A DNA stretch of 64,000 nt from Chondrosia reniformis. Taxonomy: Eukaryota > Porifera > Demospongiae > Chondrillida > Chondrillidae. The stretch spans positions 6,078,501 to 6,142,500 of the forward strand of contig OX359200.1 in NCBI GenBank assembly GCA_947172415.1, read 5' to 3'. The notes under the pieces are model-generated. The model was not told the DNA's origin and made no database searches. It was given only the letters and a program-made list of their open reading frames with translations. The translations under genes and the position numbers were made by a program. Below are positions 20,439-31,901 of the stretch, in pieces. Each line of letters starts with the position of its first letter. The first letter of the stretch is position 1.

Positions 20439-22103
20439 TTACAAGAGTTTTTGAGTTGTTGCACTTTCAAGGTGCTTCGTAACAGTTTTAAGTGGATCTA
20501 CTTGAAAGTCTGGATGCATACAGAGTTTCTCAAACAGTTCAAGATCCTTGCTTCTGGTACTACATATAAGAAACACAACCAATCAACTTGAGGTAAATTT
20601 GTTTGACACAAAGATGCACTATCCAACATTTAAAGCAGATCATGAATTGGTGATTGGCTCTCTTAAAGACAAATAATTTTCTTGGCAATATTTTAGATCA
20701 TAGGATAGCCTAAAATTAGAAGTTCCTGCATGACTTCTATTCAGGTGTAATCATGCATATTGGTGTTCGCTCGCATGAATAGCACTACACAATCTTTATA
20801 GGATTTTTCACTTTCACATTTATATTGTACTTTACATTGTTCCAACCTAAGGGTCTAGTACTTAAAGCTTTAATTGTTGTTTTTAGGGTACATTTAGGCA
20901 TATTTACAACTACAATGTGCAGATTAGGGAGTGCTGTTGTTAACCCTTCACTTCATCATGCTCAGAGAATCTTTCTTGTAAAGTGCTTATCCAACATGAA
21001 TACCATTTAAGGCTAAACATATGAATAGACTTATTTTCAGAAAAATAGAAGACTATTAAAAGATCTGAAGCTTAAAGCTGGTGATGTCTCATCATTTGAT
21101 TCATATTTCTTAACTTTGGATGATGGTACAGTTTCATACGTACAACTTTTCTATTTCTTCCATGATCCCAATAAGAACATGGTTGAGTCCAATTTCAAAA
21201 GAGTACCTTTTGCTATATTTCCCATGTCTCTTCCCTTGGCCAGCCTTCTTGGCTATCTTGCCTTCCTCCTCCTTCACAGCCACATGGCGCTCAAGCTTTG
21301 GAAGGGCTGCTGCTAAAGGTCGAAGGTCGCCTGTGACTGGAGTCTTCCTTCGTTGTTCTGAAGCTATCTGATTAAACTCATTTGTACGGATTCCTTGTAA
21401 CTCTGCACATAAAAAATGGAAACACATTTGCTATATTCATCACAATATTGAATAGGTAAACTTTACATACTGATGAAATACCAGCTAAAGCATTTGTAAT
21501 TCCTCTAATTGGATCTACCATACAAGGCACTATTCATCAAGTGACAAAGGAGGAAAATGAGAATACAAAGGATTTGAAGCATGAAATAAAAGTCAATTTC
21601 AAAATGAGGAAACCGAAATGTGAGATTGGAAAAAGTATTCAACATTAATCATTATCCAAAATAGGTCAACTGAATAACATAATAGCTAAAGGTGCGGTAT
21701 TGGGTTTAGGGATGCAAAGAGATAAACACTTTCAAAAGGCCATTCGTAATATGTATGTATGTATAATATATGACTGATAGGTGACATTTACTCAAGTATG
21801 CTATAAGATACATCATCAAAAATGCCATATACTAGAGTATATAAGATCTATATAATAGTAATATTTTTTTATTCTTCACTTTTTAAAAGCGTGTTCCTCT
21901 TCTGGTTTCTCTTCATGGCCTTCCTCAACTTGACACTCGAAATGGTTTTGGGTACTGACTGCGAATGTGCCTCGCCGCGAAGGTTTCTCTTAAACGGAAA
22001 ATTCGTACCATAAAAATCTAATCGGATCATTGATGCTGTGAAAACTTACTTGCTCATTTGCAGTTTTCCTGTCTGTTGTATGCTGTTTCAAGTATCTCAC
22101 CAT
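20439..22103 (-). CDS. SLX9-like ribosome biogenesis protein
   Basis: Four exons: 22050-22103, 21880-21988, 21207-21402 and 20439-20559; 159 residues, very basic. Two blocks point to SLX9/FAM207A, a nucleolar factor in 40S pre-ribosome processing and export: TPVTGDLRPLAAALPKLE, matching the family's VVGDLxPLxxALPxL segment, and the C-terminal LFEKLCMHPDFQVDPLKTV, matching the family's conserved HPxFxxDPxxxI helix. The exon 2 acceptor (aag before 21988) was chosen because it alone keeps the frame; a second AG at 22018-22019 would lead to a stop. An upstream ATG at 22114 opens a five-codon uORF whose TGA overlaps the chosen ATG. Its start codon lies only 34 bp from that of ISCA1 on the other strand. 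Confidence 0.75.
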
Positions 22104-22137
22104 GACGCCGCCATTTTGAACATGATGCAATTATAAA
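22104..22137. promoter_or_regulatory. Very short divergent promoter SLX9-like / ISCA1
   Basis: Only 34 bp separate the two ATG codons (22103 on minus, 22138 on plus). The two 5' UTRs must be tiny or overlap. Both starts lie in ATGGCCG/ATGGCGG-like contexts. Confidence 0.7.
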
Positions 22138-22919
22138 ATGGCCGTCCGGATAGGAGCTACTGTTCGTAGAACAGTCCAAAAATTCCCTCAAACAAGAAAG
22201 GCAATGAATATTGTGAGATTTTGGAAACTTTATATGTATTATATATAATTATTAATGACTCTTGTATTCCTAGACACCAGCTGCTGCTTCTAAAATCAAG
22301 GAAATTCTAAAGACTGACGATAAAGCGGTAGGCCTTCCGTAGTAGAACAAACACACTTATGAGCCAATTTTTGAGCCACGTACAACTTTTCGTAATCATC
22401 ATCATTCAATAAGGGCAGGAGGTAGCCTTACGTATAATAGGGTTAAAACAGTGCATTACTAATGGTCTGTAATCACAATTCTACGTACAACATTATAGTT
22501 TAATAAAACATACAAAGCCATTTGTATAGTCATTTATAGAAATTGCTGCGTCTACAGTCTCTACATATGTTCCAAGCTAGGAAAAAATGTTGACTGCAAC
22601 TACCTAGTGGTTAGGTTTATATGTCTAAAGTCCACATGTATGTTGTATGTATGTATTGCTGTAGATTGGAATTAGAGTTGGTGTCAAAACTAGAGGATGC
22701 AGTGGTCTCTCATACACATTAAATTTGGCCTATACAAAAGAGAAGTTTGATGAAGAGGTTGACGAAGAAGGAGTTAAAGTGCTGATAGAGCCAAAGGCCC
22801 TCATGAGTATTATTGGCACTGAAATGGACTTTCTAGAAAATAGACTCGGCAGTGAATTTGTGTTTAATAATCCAAATGCAACTGGTACTTGTGGTTGTGG
22901 AGAGAGCTTTTCAGTGTGA
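22138..22919 (+). CDS. ISCA1: Mitochondrial iron-sulfur cluster assembly protein ISCA1
   Basis: Three exons: 22138-22212, 22274-22327 and 22665-22919; 127 residues (human 129). A-type Fe-S carrier acting late in mitochondrial [4Fe-4S] assembly. The Arg-rich, acid-poor N-terminus (MAVRIGATVRRTVQKF) is a good mitochondrial presequence. The three cluster-binding cysteines are present: Cys55 in RGCSGLSY, and Cys119 and Cys121 in TCGCGESF. The block SEFVFNNPNATGTCGCG is close to invariant in ISCA1, which separates it from ISCA2. Confidence 0.97.
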
Positions 22920-23784
22920 TAACAGCCTGGAGCAATCTCGCTCTTGTACAGTCATTCAATCATTTCCTATAAGGCAATCAAAGCTATTATATTTATACAG
23001 TGTAATATTTATTATACATAATATATGTAATAAAAAAGTGAAATCTAAATAAAATGAAGCTTTTGGGTGCAGAAAAAGTAAAGTAAATATGTCCAAGTTA
23101 TCCTCTCAGAGATTCATCCTCTGATTCTCCAAAGTGTCTAAAGACGCAGTTGCAGGGGCAGATCTAGACATTTGTAAAGAGGTGCTAGGTTATGTAGGAG
23201 TGTGACAGCTAGTGAAAGGGAGGTGGCTTGACAAGTATTTTGCTTTGGTACGCAGAGCACCCTGGCCCCAGATCTGTCAATGAATTATTAAGAACCCTTA
23301 GATGTCCGGCATTTGATGCAGTGATCTATTCCCTGAAGAAGACCACCAGGCCTGAAATAAAGGAGGATATAACTGCCTGTGTCTTTAGACACTCTGGAGA
23401 ATTAGAACATGAAATTCTCAAAGATAAGAAGTCCAAATTATATATAATATTAGTGGAAATTTGTTTTGAATACATGGCAATACATATATAGTAGGATGTG
23501 GTCACAGTACAACGTATATATTGACTAATCCAAGTGATAAAACAAACCACAAGTAATTCCTACATTTCACACATTACACCAAGAAGTTCAATTTAACCCT
23601 ATGAGAATTCATGACGAGATAGATGAAAACACTATTATATATATTTGGCCAAAAAAATTACTTACTCTCTCAACACAGTATGCTCATCAATGCCAGCCTT
23701 TTCATTTTCACATATTCTATTGTAAATGTATACAGGCATTCAGTATGTGTGTAGAAATATTTCGGACCGGAAGTAATCTGGAAA
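22920..23784. other. Intergenic region with element remnants
   Basis: 23090-23410 holds a remnant with the family end gtgtctaaagacgcagttg and its inverted partner ctgtgtctttagacactct, around a hammerhead-like core at 23333-23359. The short open frame inside it is not supported as a gene. The remainder shows nothing recognisable. Confidence 0.6.
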
Positions 23785-26227
23785 ATGCTGGCGATTTGGC
23801 TTGCTAGCTTCTTTGCTGTCTTTGTCTCTTTTCTGGCCTATCTCGGATCAAAGGTGTTTCGTTGGTGGGGAGAACGTGGCGCCAGACCAGAAATCTACCA
23901 CAACAAGGAGTCTAAACAAGTGGAACTGATATTAGCTCGATGTCCGGCCCTGAGGAATACGTAAGTTGTTAGCTACGACGTTTTTTACCATAATTTACGA
24001 CTTATAAAACAGACACTTGTGCGCTACATGATAGATTAAAGCGATTATACCTTGACTTTCATGTGGTTTCTGAATATTGATCATGGTAGAGTTGTACTGT
24101 TTCTAAACCTTTGCTTATCAAGAGAACGTCGACGGATTGTGTTATTCTCTTATGTATATAGCTACACTCCTCCTCTGGTGTGGGGCTGGTTCGGCCAAGC
24201 CCAGACCTTCTTCTATGGCATGGTTGGCAGATTTGGTATTGCAAAGCAGTCAGGAGAGAGAATTACACAACAGCTTCCAGACCAGTCTACCCTCCACTAC
24301 GACCTGTACCTTCCTGAAGCTCTCTCTTCTGACATTACAGTACTGGTGTGTCCTGGCATTGCTAATACTAGCGAGATGTCCTACATCCAGTCACTGGTGA
24401 AGCACTGTCTTGAGCAAGGCTATCGAGTGGCAGTGATGAACCACATGGGAACAGTTAAGGAGGACGCCATTACTGCCCCTCGCATCTTTACATACGGTGA
24501 ATACTGCATAGCCCTTACATAGCACCTTGATGAGTGTGCATACTGTATTTGTCCAAATAGAGCCCTAGGCCTCTATTTCATTCCAGTCATTTTACTAAAC
24601 GAGAACTAACTTCTATACAAACAAATGTAGTATGAGTCTCATGTGACAGACCTCTTTCGTCCACCATTTTGCTGAGTTTGTGTAGTGAGTGAAACTAATT
24701 AATCCTACTTAATGTATTGGTTTAATTGTTAAGTTTCTGCTCAATGGTGTGTCACACTATAACTATGAGAGACCTTGAATGGAAATATGTTTTGACTTGT
24801 ATGGTTTGAAGAAATTTAATTGTCTCACTTTTAAGGAAGCAATTGTCTGTTAGATCCTTCACCATTACACTGGCTTCCTTGTCTGTTGATTAGGAGGGAC
24901 AGCTGAATTTACAGCTATGTACAAGGATATCAAGGAGAGGTATCCAAAATCACCTCTAGTTGGAGTGGGACTTTCCCTTGGTGGTAACATAGTCCTCAGA
25001 TTCTTGGGGGAAAAACCCAGCAGACAGAATGATTTCCTATGTGCTGTATCTGTCTGTCAAGGCTATGACCCTACCAAGTTAGTTCACCAGCACAACGCAT
25101 GCCTGGTGACCTTTCAAAGTTACCATTTGTAGAACCAATACTATACATTGACCTTTGATAATCGTAATTGACTGTAAAATTTTCATTGTAGATGTATGCC
25201 TTGCTTCAAGCAACTTGAAAAGTTTAGAATTTTCTACAATTGGCACATAACAAGAAAAATGAAAAGACTAGTCAGTCGTCATGGCAACCATCTCCTTGAT
25301 AGAGTAACTGAGCAAAAGTTCTTAATAGGAGAAGGTTATCATTGCCATGGAGATCGTGACTGTAGTGGTTACCATAGAAACTCAAGGGAAGAGGTAGATT
25401 TTAGAGGCCTAAAGAAGGCATGGCTTATGGAGCACTTTGATGAATCCTACACAAGGTAAGTATATTCCCTGGGTGGGTAGGAGGAGTAACTGTTGTATAC
25501 ACACATGTGAAGGTACCCCTGGGTGGGTAGGAGGAGTAACTATTGTATACACACATGTGAAGGTACCCCTGGGTGGGTAGGAGGAGTAACTATTGTATAC
25601 ACACATGTGAAGGTACCCCTGGGTGGGTAGGAGGAGTAACTATATCAGTGGTATTTGGTAGTAGACAGTTCACCTAATTGTTTTTATTTCTCTGGCTCCA
25701 TCTCTTTTCATTTAGGAGAGTGTTAGGGTTTTCCTCTGTGGAGGAGCTCTATAGGTGGTCTGGCTGCTCGGAACTCATGAATAAGGTAAGCTAACTGAAT
25801 ATGAAGACAAGTGACAGACTGTGTGTTGCAGTATACACACCCAACATCACAATACAATATACAGAGATTATATAACCTGTTTCCACTTTTAGATTTCAGA
25901 TTTCCCAGTTTTACTTATCAACGCAAAAGATGATCCTTTGGTTGATGAAGAGATTTATCACATTCCACTCAACTATGTTGGTGAGTCATACCTTAAATAT
26001 ACCGATTAACTGTATATATCACCTTATCTATACCATTATATTTACCTATAACTGCATCTCTCATTTATGTTACAGAGAATGTCAATGGGAAGGCAATATT
26101 CGTTGTGACAAAATATGGCGGCCATCTTGGATTCTTTGAAGAGGGGTTTCTGATACCAAATCCAATTAGCTGGTTGGATCGAGTGATTGTGCAATACATA
26201 GCAGCAGCTGACCAGAAAATAAAATGA
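23785..26227 (+). CDS. ABHD2: ABHD2-type alpha/beta hydrolase
   Basis: Seven exons: 23785-23960, 24162-24496, 24894-25077, 25192-25455, 25716-25785, 25893-25980 and 26076-26227; 422 residues (human ABHD2 425). ABHD2 is a membrane-tethered serine hydrolase acting on monoacylglycerols. Residues 1-20 form a single N-terminal membrane segment. The catalytic triad is visible: Ser198 in GLSLGGN, Asp356/357 in NAKDDPLV, and His389 in YGGHLGFFE. CPGIANTSE, a block typical of the ABHD1/2/3 group, is present. Intron 4 carries a 50-bp tandem repeat. Confidence 0.93.
25470..25640. repeat. 50-bp tandem repeat in ABHD2 intron
   Basis: More than three copies of a unit containing cctgggtgggtaggaggagt and tatacacacatgtgaaggta. 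Confidence 0.92.
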
Positions 26228-26833
26228 ATTTTAATATATTTTTTAATTTTATAATTTTATGTATATTTTTGACTTGTTGCACTATTCTGTAAGTCCTCCC
26301 TGGGTTATCTGAGAGTGGCTGTACATTATTTAGTCTGAGGCTTCAGTTAATAGCTATAGCTGTCCCAACTCATTGATATGAAACTTAACCTCTTTCTCTG
26401 CAGGTCCAGAGTATTGGAAGAATGTAAAATGAGTCATCTATATAGCTAGGACACGATTCCCTACATGCTATAGATACATCATTCTACGGTAAAAGACCTA
26501 TTTGGAATATAGTGAGAGCTTTGGATGAAGATACAAGAGTCTCTCTTGATAATTCTTCTGCTCCACTGACTGGATCAATGCAACACACTATTCATCTCCA
26601 AATTAGGAAATTCTTGTGTCTCACTAGAATGCTATATATACATAGCTATTATGTTTTATACCTAAAAGTTTAAGCTAAATATATAGCCTATGAAATGTTA
26701 CTGCATGTTTACTAATTCTGGTAAGTACAATGTATTTCAGCTCATCAGCAGTCAAATAAGGCAAAATGAATCCATTTTTAAAAAAAGTCTGAAATTTGAG
26801 TCATCAAAATCCTGTAATTTGTAAATGGAAATG
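26228..26833. other. Convergent intergenic region
   Basis: Between the 3' ends of ABHD2 and RTRAF. It holds a family A repeat fragment at about 26487-26580 (gagctttggatgaagataca). Nothing else seen. Confidence 0.6.
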
Positions 26834-27589
26834 TTAATGTCCTACTTTCCCAAGTTTATGGTCAGTCTTTGGATCAGCAGTGAGTGACTGCACATTCATA
26901 ATTAATCTATTGACTTCAGTCTGAAGCTGCCTTAGTTCCCTAATATGGAGAAGTCGCAATGCCTTTGCAGCCTCATTCAGGACTGGATCACCAAATGAAA
27001 ACCCACACTCCTTGGCTGATATCTTCAATGAAGGTGCTTTCCGCTTCACTGATTGAGGTGGGCTGTCTTTGCCCTCTGTAGTCAATCTCTCTTCAATCAT
27101 GGTGCAAACAGCTTCCAGCAAGATGCCAACATTTGGGTGAGGTGCAACTTTAAGAAGGTCAGCTAGAAGGGAAGTTCCTTTAATCAAGTCTGCATCACAA
27201 GGGTCGATGCTCAGACGCGAGAAATCCACTTCAGTGAAGCTGGTGGGAGCTTCCTGGGTTTGTCTGTGAATGCCACATCTAAGAGTAGAATCTTCTTCGC
27301 GAAGACCGTCATATTCACAACAAACCGCGTAACCGATTAACCACTCAGATATTGTATCCGCATCTACCTTTCCTGCAAATGGACATTCTAAATCTGTTAG
27401 ATATTTCTGCAAGGATATTCTCCATTTTTCCCCAGATGTTTCTCTCAAATCTTGTCTGTCCTTGATCTGGTAGTGTCTTATCTTCTGGTCCTCCAACCAA
27501 ACCACAAGGTTCTTAAACTGTTCTGGATCCTTGACATCTAGCTGCTCTGGGCTATGATAACCAAGCGACTTCAGTTTCCTTCGGAACAT
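26834..27589 (-). CDS. RTRAF: RTRAF (hCLE/C14orf166 homologue)
   Basis: Single uninterrupted frame of 251 residues (human 244). RTRAF is a subunit of the tRNA-splicing ligase complex with RTCB and also binds RNA polymerase II and RNA. The start MFRRKLKSLGYHSPEQL, the block VVWLEDQKIRHYQI and the end ADPKTDHKLGKVG match the family along its length, with a middle insertion-prone region. It has no introns although its neighbours have many. Confidence 0.96.
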   Translation of the reverse strand: MFRRKLKSLGYHSPEQLDVKDPEQFKNLVVWLEDQKIRHYQIKDRQDLRETSGEKWRISLQKYLTDLECPFAGKVDADTISEWLIGYAVCCEYDGLREEDSTLRCGIHRQTQEAPTSFTEVDFSRLSIDPCDADLIKGTSLLADLLKVAPHPNVGILLEAVCTMIEERLTTEGKDSPPQSVKRKAPSLKISAKECGFSFGDPVLNEAAKALRLLHIRELRQLQTEVNRLIMNVQSLTADPKTDHKLGKVGH

Positions 27590-27961
27590 GGTTTGACCAT
27601 AGATTATCTATACTACGTAACCGGTTACGTAAGTATATAAGATCTTAGTCTCGCGTAGCCCAGACCGCTATCTCGCCTCCATATTTATATTATGACGTCA
27701 CACGGTCGGCGAGATCGGTCTATCTCGCCGACCGTGTGACGTCATAATATAAATATGGAGGCGAGATAGCGGTCTGGGCTACGCGAGACTAATAAGATAT
27801 CTATGGTCTATGGTTTGACCACAGCTTACAAAATAACCCGATAAAAAACCCGTCCCCGCCCACGCTGAAAAATTCGCAACCCTTTGATCAGTTGATCATA
27901 TGACCGGTGGTTCGGTGCACGCCTACGTCAACGCCTCTATCCTTCAAGCTAGCACGACAAG
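27590..27961. promoter_or_regulatory. Divergent upstream region RTRAF / ML gene 1
   Basis: A 372-bp head-to-head region that contains the long palindrome 27645-27792, leaving only about 55 bp and 170 bp of other sequence on its two sides. The palindrome brings two TGACGTCA (CRE-type) sites. Confidence 0.6.
27645..27792. repeat. Perfect palindrome, 71-bp arms, 6-bp spacer
   Basis: Left arm 27645-27715 is the exact reverse complement of 27722-27792, with spacer cggtct. Arms start ttagtctcgcgtagcccaga and each holds one TGACGTCA. Flanks carry taagatc and taagata, possibly a slightly eroded target duplication. It looks like a recently inserted fold-back element. Confidence 0.93.
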
Positions 27962-28659
27962 ATGAAACTGCTCCTCCTCCTAGTTTTGGTTGCCTATTCT
28001 ACAGCTGTTCCTATCTCCTTAAAATCAGCTGTAAAACCGAAAACGGTTGAATGGACAAGTCTTCATGAGGCCAGACACAGCAACGGACTCGGAGACATTT
28101 GGTCAAGCTGCTGTAAGAAATTCCTTTCTGAAGAAACCTTTTAGTATACTACCTATTTTTCTCTTTATAGCTAAATCTGGTGATCCATTTGAGATTAATA
28201 AGGTAACAATTACACCAGATCCGCCAGTGAAAGGTCAGGGATTGACTGTCGTTGCAAATATTACCTTCGGTGAGTGAATGATGCGGATAAATGTTAGCAC
28301 GATGCGTTATAACAATTGTCTCACTTCTCTTGTTTACAGATGAGAGTGTTACTAAGGGCAATATTAAAGTTTCAGTGAAATATGGATTTTTACCAATCTA
28401 CAGTGGCACATTTGATCTTTGTACTGAACTCTTGGATGTTGGTATCAAATGTCCCACTGCTAAAGGGCCGCAGATACTTAAACATTCAGTTACTATTCCT
28501 TCCTTAGTTCCAAGTGTAAGCTGCAGCCTAATTGGTTTATTTTACTAAGTGATGCTTGACATTTCTGGTACTTTCTAGGGTCACTATACTGGAAATGCTG
28601 AGGTGACAGACGAGAATGGGAATGAGCTTGTCTGTGTCAACTTTGATCTGCATCTTTAA
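27962..28659 (+). CDS. ML-domain lipid-binding secreted protein 1
   Basis: Four exons: 27962-28112, 28171-28269, 28340-28515 and 28579-28659; 168 residues. Signal peptide MKLLLLLVLVAYSTAVP. The mature part is an ML (MD-2-related lipid-recognition) domain: VTITPDPPVKGQ, VKYGFLPIYSGTFDLC, IKCPTAKGPQ and SGHYTGNAEVTDENG are hallmarks of the NPC2 / phosphatidylglycerol-phosphatidylinositol transfer group. Its cysteines can form the usual disulphides. Likely a lumenal or extracellular lipid carrier; the exact ligand cannot be told. It is the first of three paralogues in this cluster. Confidence 0.9.
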
Positions 28660-29609
28660 GGAGAAAGGCTTAAGACTGTTTTAGAAATTAATGATAATTA
28701 ATAATAATAACTGACGTGATTGTACATGTTTAAATAAATTGCTATTATTATTGAATATGTATAGTAATTTAAATGTGTTTGCAAAGATATTTTCATTTGG
28801 GTACCCAACTCTTGTTAACTGTTCCTTTGTCGTGTTCCTGTGCACGTGGTTGAAAAGAATAAGAGTCCCCATAAGAAAAGCTACTGACACTCCTGGGAGG
28901 AGAAGACTATGAATCAGATTCTTCTGGTGAGAGAAGCTCAAGTGCATCAAACCCATTAGAGTAGAAGGGGAACATGCATTTGAGATTATGCTTGCATCAG
29001 TATGTAGATTACAGTACTATAGTATTACAAATAAGTAGCCTAAAGGATTTCATGCATAGTGTAATATAGCTTTGATGTCTGTAATCAAAATAACTCAAGA
29101 TCTAATTAACCACAAGCAGTGAAGCCAGCTAGTAAGTGCATATAAATGATTTCAACATACATTCCAGCTAAATATGTAAACAGAGTTTATCACTATGCAT
29201 AGTAGTGACATCCATGTACCTATATATGTGTTACTACTATAAGACCTATATATAAAAGGGTAGACCTATATACTGTGCCCTACATGTGTCTTGTAATAGA
29301 TGTACATGAGTTTGTTTGTCAGTACAAGTCAGATTACTAATATAATTCACTTTACCCCAAACATATATAATATATATAGTATTATGTAGCAATGTTCTAT
29401 ATAGGTCATTCTCTCATTCTATACCCTGCAGCTGGCCAGGTGATCTCAAATTGTTGTAGATCTTATACACTTTTTGAGAAATATTTTCCCAAATATATAT
29501 GTTACAAAATATATGGTGAATTCGAACTCAGTCAACATATTATAGACATCTGGCCTGAATGGCCTAACAACATAACATGTAGGAACCACACTCAATCATA
29601 CCAATAAGA
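28660..29609. other. Intergenic region between ML genes 1 and 2
   Basis: Convergent 3' region of 950 bp, AT-rich. A minus-strand open frame at 28681-28956 contains a hydrophobic stretch, but I see no splice partners or family match. Nothing else recognised. Confidence 0.5.
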
Positions 29610-30436
29610 TTACAAACGAAAGTCAATAGTGACACAAATAAGTTCTTCACCATACTGGTCTGTTGCAATACCTTTTGCATGGAAATTACCCTGCAATAAT
29701 GAGTTTGAGTTATACAGTGGTACCCCTTTCGATGATAGATGTGTATAAACCAACCACATTATTATATTATACGAGTTCTACATGCATGCGCCTTAATTGG
29801 TTGAAAACACCGTACAAATACACTGAAACCAACTCACAGGAGGAGTTCTTGGAAGCACCTCTCTGACAGTTATGATATTTACTCCTTTAGGCAAAGGACA
29901 CTTTGTTCCTGCTCGTAATAACTCACTGCACAGGTTAAATGTGTTACTGTATACTGGAAGAAATCCGTACTTTACAGAAAGACTGATTTCGCCATCAGTT
30001 ACTTCTTCGCCTGAAGAATAAACAGATTCAGCAGCAATTAGAAGGAAATTAAAGATTATTATATGGAATTGACAAGCCACTTATGCTATTATTATTATTA
30101 GTATATATGCATTGTAACGTAACGTACTTAGAGTGATATTTATGAAGACGGATAGGGGTTGGCCGCTCTGAAGAGGGAATGGTGTTACCTCAACTCTGTT
30201 AACCTTCAGAGGATCGCCTGCTTGAGCTGTAAACAAGGAGGCGAAAATGATACAAAGTGTGAATAGTACCTGATCAACTTACAGCAGTCCTTCACAATGT
30301 CTCCAAAATCATTTCTGTAGTGTTCTTCAGGAACGCTCAACCATTCTCTTGGCTGAAGTGTTGGAATGGACTGGAGCGTGGTAAGACTAGCCATAGAGCC
30401 AGCTATGGAAGCTAGGAGGAATACTACCGCCCTCAT
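29610..30436 (-). CDS. ML-domain lipid-binding secreted protein 2
   Basis: Four exons: 30283-30436, 30128-30226, 29838-30010 and 29610-29690; 168 residues. Signal peptide MRAVVFLLASIAGSMAS. Same domain plan as gene 1: VTPFPLQSGQPLSV, VKYGFLPVYSNTFNLC, TKCPLPKG and the last-exon ATDQYGEELICV. The exon 3 acceptor is the tcttcag before 30010. Exon lengths 154/99/173/81 match gene 3 exactly. The typical GHYTG at the start of exon 4 is changed to GNFHA, so ligand or folding may differ. Confidence 0.88.
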
Positions 30437-31029
30437 CTTCTGTTATTCAGACAATGACGAGATGTAGAGCCGACAGGGGGTCATGCTAGCGATGCACACA
30501 TTTAATCAGTCACTTTGGAATGCAATTTTCTGGTGTTTCTGGTCACATAATTTATTATTTCACATTCCTGTAATTTTTAACTTTCTGAGATCCGTCGGGC
30601 CTTTCGGTCGTTAGGCCTACTGAAAGAAAAAGACTTTATTTTGATGATAATGATATAGTATGGACATGTTTTCAACATGTATATGGTTAAGCAGTATTGG
30701 AAAATCATCAACACATCAGTAATAATATGTATACAAAGGCAAATAGACAAACTGGAATTGGTCCAGCAACCCTCAATCAGCTCACTCACCTCCTGTCAAT
30801 ATGGAACTCACCTGCACTGAGGACAGAGTTCCACATGACTGACATTCTGAGATACGGCCTGACCACTTAACCATAAAATGTCTACATTACCTTTATCCTA
30901 TTTAATGTTCACCATTACTGCCAAAATCATATATTAAATGAAAACTACATGAGAGAAATGCTACTACATTTCAGTGTTATGTATGCAGAATGTGTAGTAA
31001 CGATGTACAATAATAAGAAGGTGGCAGGA
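30437..31029. other. Intergenic region between ML genes 2 and 3
   Basis: 593 bp upstream of ML gene 2 and downstream of ML gene 3. No gene recognised. Confidence 0.5.
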
Positions 31030-31168
31030 TTAGAAATGCATGTTTAAAGTGATGCAAACGAGTTCTTTGCCATTTTGATCTGTTGCAGTGGCTCCTCCAG
31101 TGTAATGACCCTGTAATGCAAAAAAATTGTATTAAATCACATGCAGTATCAAGAGTTTCTTATGTAGT

Positions 31169-31204
<36 letters not shown>

Positions 31205-31901
31205 GTTTAGGTAGTATAAATACCGTGCGATAGATCATGAGAGATTTGAGTTTTGCACATTGCAACAGGAATGAGGATGCAAGTTAAGCAGCAATTATAA
31301 AAACCGACTTACTGTAGGGATTGTTGGAAGTGTTTCTTTAATAGGTAAGATATTAACTCCTTTGGGCAACGGACACTTGGCTCCTGCTAGTGGTAATTTA
31401 CTGCACAGATCAAACGTGTTACTGTATATTGGGATGATTCCATACTTCAAATGCACCTTAATCTCTCCACTTGTTACTTCCTCGCCTGAAGAAAAACAGA
31501 TACAGCAATAATTAGAAGTAGGCATTAATACTTTACAATTTACAAGATATTTGTTTAGCAGCTAATGGGTGAGTATAAATGGTGACTTACTGAGAGTGAC
31601 ATTTATGGTAACTGATAGCGGCTGTTGGCTTTTAGGTGGATCTGGTAATATCGTAACTTTATTAATCTTCAGCGGATCGCTTGATGAGGCTGTAAGAGGG
31701 AAGATGGCCATGGTACAGAGTGTTAGCGGGGGACCAGGTCAACTTACAGCAGTCAGACCAAATGTCTCCGAGTCCGTTCCTGTGTTTTGCTTCCAAAAGA
31801 CTTGTCCATTCTACCGTTTTGAACTTTGAAATGGACTGAAGAGAGACGGGACTGGCTGTAGAGTAGGCTAGGAAAGCTAAAAGTAACACTACCACTTTCA
31901 T
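31030..31901 (-). CDS. ML-domain lipid-binding secreted protein 3
   Basis: Four exons: 31748-31901, 31591-31689, 31313-31485 and 31030-31110; 168 residues. Signal peptide MKVVVLLLAFLAYSTASP, then FKTVEWTSLLEAKHRNGLGD, nearly the same as gene 1. Core motifs: ILPDPPKSQQPLSV, LKYGIIPIYSNTFDLC, AKCPLPKG, GHYTGGATATDQNGKE. By its N-terminus it is closest to gene 1, by exon 3 to gene 2. Intron 3 contains a (tcta)n microsatellite at about 31168-31204. Confidence 0.9.

Noticed and set aside
21134..21206. Extension of SLX9-like exon 3 to FEIGLNHVLIGIMEEIEKLYV
   Set aside because: A good donor (gtactc) ends the exon at 21207, and the family's C-terminal block is found in phase at 20439-20559.
22018..22019. 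Alternative acceptor for SLX9-like exon 2
   Set aside because: Using it leads from exon 1 straight to an in-frame stop; the acceptor ending at 21989 keeps the conserved frame.
23228..23491. 87-residue frame containing a PGPRSVNELLRT-like start
   Set aside because: It overlaps an inverted-repeat element remnant with the hammerhead-like core and shows no protein similarity I recognise.
28681..28956. Minus-strand 91-residue frame with a hydrophobic stretch
   Set aside because: No partner exons, no promoter context and no family match; kept only as a note in the intergenic entry.
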